Part shown: piece by piece, positions 14,475 to 20,510 of the stretch
Layout of the letters: every line of letters starts with the position of its first letter
How positions within the stretch are numbered: the first letter of the stretch is position 1
NCBI GenBank assembly: GCA_964415865.1
Contig: CAYQBY010000027.1
Span: forward strand, 1-21,520
Source: Thiopontia sp964415865
GTDB lineage: Bacteria > Pseudomonadota > Gammaproteobacteria > GCF-002020875
Reading direction: 5' to 3'
DNA length: 21,520 nt
Notes under the pieces: generated by a model
Databases searched by the model: none
Seen by the model: the letters and a program-made list of their open reading frames with translations, nothing else
Told to the model about the DNA's origin: nothing
Made by a program: the position numbers and the translations under genes

Positions 14475-15799
14475 TCGATCTGCTTGCGCTGCACGCGGCC
14501 AACCCAGAGCGCTATCCATATCTGCTTGAGAGTGCTGCATCCAATAGTGGTGCGCAGTGGGATATTCTATTTGCCTTTCCAGGAGAGACGATTAGAGCCG
14601 GTGATTGTAAGGGTAATGATAAGAGTGATGGGTTTCTTGCAGCACTGGATCTCAATTGGGAAGAGACGCAACAGTCTGATGAGGCCGATAGCAGATTTCC
14701 TTTTCGTGGCGGGTGGTTTCTGTTTTTGGATTATGAGCTGGCCCACGAGATTGAGCCAGTAATATCCAGATGCGCAACATCCAACGGAAGAGCCCGCTTA
14801 TCCTCACAAGCCTACGCTACGCGCGTACCAGCCGCTATTCTTCAAGAGCACAGCAGTGGTCAAATCTATTGTGTAGATGAGGATGGTGAATTCACAGAGA
14901 GAGTCAGGCTTATGGAGGAGGACCTCTCGAATCTGCAGCCACTAGAGGGGGAGGCGATAGATCTTGCTCCATCCACCATTCATGAGGAGCTCCCCAGTAA
15001 GTTTCTGGATGGTGTTGAGAAGATCAAACACTATATTGTCGAGGGCGATATCTTTCAGGTAAACCTGTCACGCAAGTGGGAGGGAGAGCTTCCTGAATCA
15101 GTAGAGCCATATCATATATATCAAAAACTGAGAGAGAGTAACCCGGCCCCGTTTGCAGGGTTGGCTATTCAGGATGGCGAGGCACTCATCAGTTCATCGC
15201 CTGAGAGACTTATTAAGGTCACCAATGGCATTGCGGAAACCAGACCAATAGCAGGTACCCATCCACGTAGTGGAGAGTCTGATGAGGACGAGATGCTCTC
15301 GGAGCAGCTCCTCGCACACCCCAAGGAGCAGGCGGAACATATTATGCTAATTGATCTGGAGCGTAACGATCTGGGCCGTGTCTGCCGACCGGGAACCATT
15401 GAGGTGGACGAGTTAATGGTGCTGGAGAGCTATGCACATGTACACCATATCGTATCCAATGTTCGGGGAGATCTACAAAGTGGCGTTACTCCAGGAGAGG
15501 TTATTCGTGCACTTTTTCCTGGTGGTACCATTACTGGATGTCCAAAAGTGCGCTGTATGGAGATTATCGATGAACTGGAGCCAGAACCACGTGGCGGCTA
15601 TACAGGGAGTTTCGGTTATCTGAATCATAATGGGGATATGGATCTTAATATTCTTATACGTACCATTACTCAGAAGGGGAGAAACGTCACCCTGCGCGCG
15701 GGTGCCGGTATAGTGCATGACTCAATTCCACATAGAGAGCTGGAGGAGACCAGAGCCAAGGCCAGAGGCATGTTGATGGCGCTGGGGGTTGAGCCATGA
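14471..15799 (+). CDS. pabB: Aminodeoxychorismate synthase component I (chorismate-binding enzyme)
   Basis: PabB converts chorismate plus ammonia (from PabA, not in the window) to 4-amino-4-deoxychorismate. It is 442 residues from a GTG overlapping the fabF stop. The N-terminal ~170 residues are poorly conserved; the chorismate-binding core then shows EGDIFQVNLSRKW, ERLIKV, LIDLERNDLGRV, ESYAHVHHIVS, PGGTITGCPKVRCMEIIDELEP and the GAGIVHDS motif. Immediate linkage to pabC supports p-aminobenzoate synthesis. One caution: the motif around residue 261 is PIAGT, whereas E. coli PabB has PIKGT with the nucleophilic Lys274, and Ala there is usual for anthranilate synthase TrpE. Anthranilate synthase activity is therefore a minor alternative. 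Confidence 0.87.
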   Translation: MIDLLALHAANPERYPYLLESAASNSGAQWDILFAFPGETIRAGDCKGNDKSDGFLAALDLNWEETQQSDEADSRFPFRGGWFLFLDYELAHEIEPVISRCATSNGRARLSSQAYATRVPAAILQEHSSGQIYCVDEDGEFTERVRLMEEDLSNLQPLEGEAIDLAPSTIHEELPSKFLDGVEKIKHYIVEGDIFQVNLSRKWEGELPESVEPYHIYQKLRESNPAPFAGLAIQDGEALISSSPERLIKVTNGIAETRPIAGTHPRSGESDEDEMLSEQLLAHPKEQAEHIMLIDLERNDLGRVCRPGTIEVDELMVLESYAHVHHIVSNVRGDLQSGVTPGEVIRALFPGGTITGCPKVRCMEIIDELEPEPRGGYTGSFGYLNHNGDMDLNILIRTITQKGRNVTLRAGAGIVHDSIPHRELEETRAKARGMLMALGVEP

Positions 15800-16620
15800 T
15801 TTTTGTTAATGGGGTTGAGACAGATCAGGTCAGTGTCACAAATCGTGGGCTTCAGTATGGGGATGGTCTGTTTGAGACTATTGCGGTTGTCGATGGTGAG
15901 CCAGAGTTTTGGGATCGCCATATGGCACGGCTGCAACTGGGGTGTGAAAGACTATCTATAGTTATGCCACAAGAGAGCCTGCTTCTGAGTGAGGCAGAAC
16001 ATATTATCAGCAGTGACAAAGCATCCCGTGCTGTCCTGAAGATTATTGTCACCCGTGGTGAGGGGGGCAGAGGATACCGTCCACCAGAGGCTCCTATGCC
16101 AACGCGAATTATCTCACTCTCTCCATGGCCTGAATACCCGGCAGAGTATTACAAAACTGGTGTCAGGCTCCACATTTGTAAAACCAGGTTGGGTAGTAAT
16201 CCGTCACTTGCCGGCATAAAACATCTGAACAGACTGGAGCAGGTTATTGCCAGAGGCGAGTGGAGTACCCCGGATATTGCAGAGGGGGTGATGCTTGATG
16301 AAGGCGATCATCTGGTTGAGGGAACCATGAGCAACATCTTCTTTGTAAAAGATGATGAGGTCATAACTCCAGAGTTGACCGGATGTGGGGTTGCCGGAGT
16401 GATGAGAGAGGTACTGATCGAGCGCCTGCAGGAAGAGGGGATTCCAGTTACGATTCGCCCCATAGCCTTGGATGAGCTCGGTGAGATGGAGGAGGCATTC
16501 TGTAGCAACAGCCTGATCCATATCTGGCCAATACGGCGGATTGGAGATAAATGGTTTTCAGTTTTAGGGCCGACATCTATGTATCTTACGAAATTTGTTG
16601 AAATTGACAAATATTGCTAA
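15796..16620 (+). CDS. pabC: Aminodeoxychorismate lyase
   Basis: PabC is a PLP-dependent fold-IV enzyme that releases pyruvate from aminodeoxychorismate to give p-aminobenzoate. The 274-residue protein has NRGLQYGDGLFETI near residues 17-30, the PLP-binding Lys in AGIKHLNRLEQV, and EGTMSNIFFV binding the cofactor phosphate. It overlaps pabB by 4 bp (ATGA). The last ~12 residues (YLTKFVEIDKYC) do not resemble the usual PabC ending and are encoded by DNA that also carries the promoter and inverted repeat of the ParD gene. Its C-terminus was therefore probably rewritten when the toxin-antitoxin module arrived. Catalytic residues are unaffected. Confidence 0.93.
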   Translation: MIFVNGVETDQVSVTNRGLQYGDGLFETIAVVDGEPEFWDRHMARLQLGCERLSIVMPQESLLLSEAEHIISSDKASRAVLKIIVTRGEGGRGYRPPEAPMPTRIISLSPWPEYPAEYYKTGVRLHICKTRLGSNPSLAGIKHLNRLEQVIARGEWSTPDIAEGVMLDEGDHLVEGTMSNIFFVKDDEVITPELTGCGVAGVMREVLIERLQEEGIPVTIRPIALDELGEMEEAFCSNSLIHIWPIRRIGDKWFSVLGPTSMYLTKFVEIDKYC

Positions 16621-16623
16621 AAT
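16593..16623 (+). promoter_or_regulatory. Candidate parD promoter with inverted-repeat operator, inside the pabC end
   Basis: TTGTTG (16595-16600) and TAAAAT (16618-16623) are 17 bp apart, with TGC before the -10 box (extended -10). The -10 box includes the pabC stop codon. ATTTGT (16593-16598) and ACAAAT (16607-16612) are perfect inverted arms over the -35 region, a plausible ParD autorepression site. Inference from sequence pattern. Confidence 0.45.
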
Positions 16624-16645
16624 ATGCCAAACAACAGGGGGTAAT

Positions 16646-16897
16646 ATGATGGCAACAATGAATATATCTCTGCCTGGTGCAATGAAGGAGTGGGTCGAAC
16701 AGCAGGCAAATACACTTGGTCGTTACAGTAATGTGAGTGACTATATTCGTGACCTGATCAGAAAAGAGCAGGACCACTCCGCAAAGATAGAAGCCATGCA
16801 GCAGAGGATTGTAGAAGGCATTGAGAGTGGAGTCGGAACGCATACAATGGCTGAATTGCAGGAGATCGCACGGGAACAGGCGCAGCCACGTAGATGA
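16646..16897 (+). CDS. parD: ParD-type antitoxin (ribbon-helix-helix), orphaned
   Basis: A small antitoxin and DNA-binding protein of the ParD/CopG-like family, about 83 residues. The N-terminal ribbon-helix-helix reads MNISLPGAMKEWVEQQA, followed by YSNVSDYIRDLIRKEQ, the hallmark of ParD. The C-terminal acidic, flexible tail would wrap ParE. Two adjacent ATGs (16646 and 16649) follow AGGGGG at 16636-16641; either could be used, 16649 having the better spacing. A longer in-frame start at 16595 would overlap the promoter and pabC and is rejected. The stop overlaps the parE ATG (ATGA), the usual arrangement. Because parE is broken, this antitoxin has no functional partner here; it may still repress its promoter or neutralise a related toxin elsewhere. 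Confidence 0.85.
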   Translation: MMATMNISLPGAMKEWVEQQANTLGRYSNVSDYIRDLIRKEQDHSAKIEAMQQRIVEGIESGVGTHTMAELQEIAREQAQPRR

Positions 16898-17086
16898 GTT
16901 ATATCCTTAGCAAAAAGGCTGAAGATGATGTCATAATAATTTATCTAGAAGGAGCTGCCCAGTTTGGTGTCAAACAGGCAGACCGTTACCACCTTAAGTT
17001 AGAAAAAACTCTACAGTTACACCATTGATGATGGCAGCATTTTCATAATTCGTATCAGACATAGTCATGAGGATTGGCTAAAATAG
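16894..17086 (+). pseudogene. parE: ParE-type toxin gene with internal deletion and frameshift
   Basis: ParE toxins poison DNA gyrase. Here the first frame begins MSYILSKKAEDDVIIIYLEG and continues AAQFGVKQADRYHLKLEKTLQL, a normal ParE N-terminus, but stops after 44 codons at 17026-17028. From 17018, one frame over, the sequence reads YTIDDGSIFIIRIRHSHEDWLK and stops at 17084-17086; this is the normal ParE C-terminus (the E/D-D-G ... R-x-L/R-H ... D-W pattern). Intact relatives are about 95-100 residues, so roughly 100 nt of the centre are missing, together with the arginine- and proline-rich middle and the IFY strand. The join lies near TTAC at 17017-17020. The gene cannot make a toxin and is a remnant. 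Confidence 0.88.
17056..17084 (+). promoter_or_regulatory. Candidate tmk promoter inside the parE remnant
   Basis: CAGACA (17056-17061, 4 of 6) and TAAAAT (17079-17084) are 17 bp apart. The -10 box ends 9 nt before the tmk ATG and no Shine-Dalgarno sequence is present, so the transcript would be leaderless or nearly so. The sequence belongs to the ParE C-terminal codons. Confidence 0.4.
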
Positions 17087-17093
17087 TTCCCTT

Positions 17094-17729
17094 ATGAACA
17101 GAGGAAAATTCATCACCGTTGAGGGCTCTGAGGGGGTTGGAAAAACCACCAACATAAATCATGTCCGAGCCCTGCTGGAGAAGCACGGAATAGAGGTAGT
17201 GCAGACCAGGGAACCAGGAGGCACACCACTGGGTGAGGAGGTGCGGGAACTTCTGCTCGACCATCGTCATACAGGGATGTCGCAGGATGCTGAGCTGATG
17301 TTGATGTTTGCTGCCCGTGCAGAGCACCTTGCCCAGATTATTCTTCCCGCACTTGAGGCTGGTAAGTGGGTGCTTTGTGACCGTTTTACCGATGCCAGTC
17401 ACGCCTATCAGGGTGGGGGCAGGGGGATTTCAACCGAACGTATTACCGCACTGGAGCAGTGGGTACAGAAAGGGCTGCAGCCAGACCTTACCCTGTTGCT
17501 CGATATTGAGCCAGAAATTGGGCTGGAGCGTGCCGGTAAGAGAGGAGAACTGGATCGCTTTGAGAAAGAGGAGATCGCATTCTTCCACCGGGTTAGGCAG
17601 AGTTATCTGGATAGGGCAATGGAATTTCCACAGCGCTTCCGAGTTGTTAATACATCCAAATCACTAGAGGATGTACAGCAGGAGATCGACAGCCATCTGC
17701 TTCCATTTATTGAGAATAGCAGCGCATGA
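17094..17729 (+). CDS. tmk: Thymidylate kinase
   Basis: Tmk phosphorylates dTMP to dTDP. The 211-residue P-loop kinase has EGSEGVGKTT at about 10-19, the DR[YFW]-type motif as CDRFTDASHAYQGGGR (substrate binding and LID start), and REPGGTPLGEEVRELLL contacting dTMP. The C-terminal FFHRVRQSYL segment is usual. The ATG at 17094 is preceded by TAAAAT and no ribosome site. In E. coli mltG (yceG) lies between pabC and tmk; here the ParDE remnant does. The stop overlaps holB (ATGA). Confidence 0.96.
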   Translation: MNRGKFITVEGSEGVGKTTNINHVRALLEKHGIEVVQTREPGGTPLGEEVRELLLDHRHTGMSQDAELMLMFAARAEHLAQIILPALEAGKWVLCDRFTDASHAYQGGGRGISTERITALEQWVQKGLQPDLTLLLDIEPEIGLERAGKRGELDRFEKEEIAFFHRVRQSYLDRAMEFPQRFRVVNTSKSLEDVQQEIDSHLLPFIENSSA

Positions 17730-18670
17730 GTAACCTGCTCCCATGGCAACAGATACTCTGGAGAGGGTTTCAGCAGCGTATTGAGCAGAAGCGGATGCCC
17801 CATGCCCTGTTGCTACATGGGCCTGAGGGAACCGGTAAAAACATATTCGCAAAGGTGCTGACCAAGAGCCTGTTGTGCGACCAGCCCCAAAAGTCTGGCG
17901 AGGCCTGTGGGAGCTGCCCATCGTGCAGACTATTTGAGGCAGGAACTCATCCCGACCTCCATCAACTTGAACCAGAGGAGGGAAAGAGTATCCTGGCAGT
18001 TGACCTGGTGAGATCAATGGTTGAGGAGTTCTCATACACCCCACAAATAGCCGGCCGCAAGGTTGTAATTCTTGATCCGGCAGAGTCTATGAATCGCAGT
18101 TCTGCCAATAGCCTGCTCAAGACCCTGGAAGAGCCATCCGGAGATGCAGTTATTGTGCTCATCTCTCATGCTCCTGCCAAGCTACTGCCCACTATCCGTA
18201 GTCGTTGCCAACAGATAGCGTTTCCACCCCCATCCAGAACAGAGGCCCTTGCCTGGTTAGAGGGGCAGTTAGAGGACCCGGCAACAGTTGGCACTATTCT
18301 GGACCTTGCTGAGGGCGCCCCCCTCAAGGCGCTTACACTCTCTGAGCAGGAGCATCTGGATCACTATAAAGAGATGGGTAGTGAGCTGCTTGACCTGTTG
18401 CATGGGAGAGCGAATCCAATCAGGGTTGCATACCGCTGGAGCAAACATGATTCAACTATCACCTTGCGCTGGATGCAGCAGTGGCTGGTAGCAGCAATCA
18501 GGGGGGGAGAGCCGCTATCCAACATAAGCCAAATATTGCAGCAGAGTGATCAACAAAAACTATTTCTCTTTTACGATAAGGTGATAGAGGCGATCTCCCT
18601 CTCAACAACCCCCATCAATAAAGAGCTGATGTTTGAGGGGTTGTTGCTGGAGTGGTCTCGTTTCCGATGA
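17726..18670 (+). CDS. holB: DNA polymerase III delta-prime subunit
   Basis: HolB is the non-catalytic clamp-loader subunit of the replicase, 314 residues. The AAA+ module shows a P-loop GPEGTGKN with Asn in place of Thr/Ser, consistent with a subunit that does not hydrolyse ATP. A zinc module has Cys51, Cys61, Cys64 and Cys67 (CGSCPSC). MNRSSANSLLKTLEEP and the SRC motif in IRSRCQQI follow. The C-terminal third is the collar domain. It overlaps tmk and tatD by ATGA, giving a tightly coupled three-gene unit. Confidence 0.94.
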   Translation: MSNLLPWQQILWRGFQQRIEQKRMPHALLLHGPEGTGKNIFAKVLTKSLLCDQPQKSGEACGSCPSCRLFEAGTHPDLHQLEPEEGKSILAVDLVRSMVEEFSYTPQIAGRKVVILDPAESMNRSSANSLLKTLEEPSGDAVIVLISHAPAKLLPTIRSRCQQIAFPPPSRTEALAWLEGQLEDPATVGTILDLAEGAPLKALTLSEQEHLDHYKEMGSELLDLLHGRANPIRVAYRWSKHDSTITLRWMQQWLVAAIRGGEPLSNISQILQQSDQQKLFLFYDKVIEAISLSTTPINKELMFEGLLLEWSRFR

Positions 18671-19437
18671 TCGACTCCCACTGTCATCTCGATCGGCTTA
18701 AAATACCAGATGGAGAGACCCTTGATGACTCTCTCGCTCGTGCAGCAGAAGAGGGGGTGCATGGCTTCCTTAATGTTTGTATCGATCTCGAGAATTTTAA
18801 TGAGGTTCTGCGAATCGCAAACGCAGATTCAAGGATTCAATGTTCGGTTGGGGTGCATCCCAATGAGATGGAGATGCAAGAACCTACTATGGATGACCTG
18901 CTGCAGCGTGCAGAGAACAAAAAAGTGGTGGCGATTGGTGAGACGGGGCTGGATTACCACTACATAACAGAGACAGAGAGCCTGGAGCAGCAGCGTAACC
19001 GCTTCAGAACCCATATTCGTGCAGCTAAGGAGTGCAATAAACCACTAATCATCCACACCCGTGAGGCACGGGAGGATACCATCAGGGTTATGCGGGAGGA
19101 GGGTGCAGAGCAGTGTGGCGGGGTGATGCACTGTTTTACTGAAAATTGGGAGATGGCCAGCCAGGCACTGGATCTTGGTTTTTATCTCTCCTTCTCCGGG
19201 ATCATCACCTTCAACAGTGCGGCAGAGTTGCGTGAGGTGGTAAAAAAGGTTCCAGAGGAGCGGCTACTGATCGAGACCGACTCACCCTATCTGGCTCCCG
19301 TTCCATATCGCGGAAAGCCTAACCAACCGGCCTATGTGCGTCAGGTGGCGGAGAAGGTGGCAGAGCTTCGCGGCTGGAGCGTGGAAGAGGTGGATAGGAT
19401 TACAACTGAAAATTTTATGCGGCTTTTTCAGCTCTAA
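18667..19437 (+). CDS. tatD: TatD-family metal-dependent deoxyribonuclease
   Basis: A TIM-barrel, metal-dependent hydrolase of the TatD/YcfH family, 256 residues. The ATG at 18667 overlaps the holB stop and gives MIDSHCHLDRL, the correct N-terminus; a GTG five codons earlier is not needed. Metal ligands are His5 and His7, the Glu of IGETGLDYHY, the His of IIHTREA, the His of GVMHCFTENWEMA and the Asp of IETDSPYLAP. YcfH-type proteins are encoded downstream of holB in many gammaproteobacteria; a PilZ gene, often found between the two outside the enterics, is absent. No terminator is visible after it. Confidence 0.94.
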   Translation: MIDSHCHLDRLKIPDGETLDDSLARAAEEGVHGFLNVCIDLENFNEVLRIANADSRIQCSVGVHPNEMEMQEPTMDDLLQRAENKKVVAIGETGLDYHYITETESLEQQRNRFRTHIRAAKECNKPLIIHTREAREDTIRVMREEGAEQCGGVMHCFTENWEMASQALDLGFYLSFSGIITFNSAAELREVVKKVPEERLLIETDSPYLAPVPYRGKPNQPAYVRQVAEKVAELRGWSVEEVDRITTENFMRLFQL

Positions 19438-19440
19438 TGT

Positions 19441-19515
19441 AATCTCACCAAATATCTTTCCAAAAGTGGTTAGATTGGTTAAAATAACTTGCAAATCAAT
19501 CAGGTAATCTAACCA
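19441..19515 (+). promoter_or_regulatory. Fic promoter with three half-site inverted repeats (candidate operator)
   Basis: TGGTTAGATT (19467-19476) and AATCTAACCA (19506-19515) are perfect 10-bp inverted arms 29 bp apart. A third copy, AATCTCACCA (19441-19450), matches 9 of 10 and forms a second inverted pair with the middle arm. A promoter TTTCCA (19457-19462)-17 bp-TAAAAT (19480-19485) is superimposed: the middle arm fills its spacer, and the right arm runs into the fic ATG. The layout suggests autorepression, perhaps with looping, by the HTH domain of the Fic protein. Confidence 0.55.
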
Positions 19516-20510
19516 TGAACGATCTATTGGAGTTTATTAACAACTATCCGGAAGGGGTGTCGCCCAAGGAAATTGAGCACAACCTGGAGATTAGTCGTAC
19601 AACGCTTAATCGACGCTTGAGAGAGGCGGTTCTGGCAGGTGCTCTGGTAAAGATGGGCAAAGGCCCTGCTACGCGATATCGCAGTGCAGATCCACACACA
19701 GCTATACGCGCCTACTTTGAGCGACCGCATACAGAGAGGACGCTTGCCCGATATCGGGAGGAATTGCTGAATCCAGAACCAGAGTTGCATAACTCATCCC
19801 TTGTAGAGTTGGATGAGTTGCCAAGTTATAAGCTGGACAAGCGAGAGATGGCGAAGTTTCTGATTGACTTCTCATGCGCCTCATCCACGCTTGAGGGTGG
19901 CACATACTCTCTGCTCGATACCCAATCTCTGCTTGATTATGGTGAGAAGGCGAAAGGAAAGCCTCTGGATGACGCATTTCTTGTACTGAACCACAGGGAG
20001 GCTTTTGAATATCTCTACGACCATATGAGCCTCGATTCAATCTACAAGGTTCATGATCTTCTGACCAGTGATCATGAACTGCCAGAACTAAAGGACTCTC
20101 AGCACTTTCTAACGAAAGAGTTCAGAGGAGTGGTGCGTGAGCATGCAGATATAGATATTGCATTGAGTGCCTATCTGCCACCCTATCGACCTGGAACCGG
20201 ATATCTGGACAGGATGGTTGAGCGTATTCTTGAGACGGCAGAAAATATCACCAATCCGGTTCAGGCTGCCTTTTATCTAATGACCCGTATTGCCTACCTG
20301 CAGCCATTCAAGGATGGCAATAAGCGCACCTCTCGTGCCATCTGTAACGTACCTCTGATCAAGGCACAATTGCCACCAATCTCATTCGTTGACTTCGGCA
20401 AACAGGATTATATCGTATCAATGCTGGCCTTTTACGAGCTGGGAGATATCCATCTGGCTGAGAGTTGTTTCCTTGAGGCCTACAAAAAATCGATTATAAG
20501 GTTGAGTTAA
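19515..20510 (+). CDS. HTH-Fic family protein with Gln replacing the catalytic His
   Basis: A 331-residue protein with an N-terminal winged-helix-like DNA-binding domain (about 1-60, PKEIEHNLEISRTTLNRRLR) followed by a Fic domain. Fic enzymes usually transfer AMP or other phosphate groups to protein hydroxyls. An inhibitory-helix motif S-x3-E-G is present at 123-128 (SSTLEG, Glu127) N-terminal to the core, as in class II Fic proteins. The Fic motif at 263-274 reads QPFKDGNKRTSR: every anion- and metal-binding position is kept (Asp267, Gly268, Asn269, Arg271, Arg274), but the catalytic His is Gln263. I recall related Fic proteins with a QPF start, so this may be a clade trait. AMPylation by the standard mechanism is doubtful. 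The start ATG overlaps the operator candidate. The stop overlaps the convergent aminotransferase by 2-3 bp. No partner toxin or antitoxin gene is adjacent. Confidence 0.85.
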   Translation: MNDLLEFINNYPEGVSPKEIEHNLEISRTTLNRRLREAVLAGALVKMGKGPATRYRSADPHTAIRAYFERPHTERTLARYREELLNPEPELHNSSLVELDELPSYKLDKREMAKFLIDFSCASSTLEGGTYSLLDTQSLLDYGEKAKGKPLDDAFLVLNHREAFEYLYDHMSLDSIYKVHDLLTSDHELPELKDSQHFLTKEFRGVVREHADIDIALSAYLPPYRPGTGYLDRMVERILETAENITNPVQAAFYLMTRIAYLQPFKDGNKRTSRAICNVPLIKAQLPPISFVDFGKQDYIVSMLAFYELGDIHLAESCFLEAYKKSIIRLS

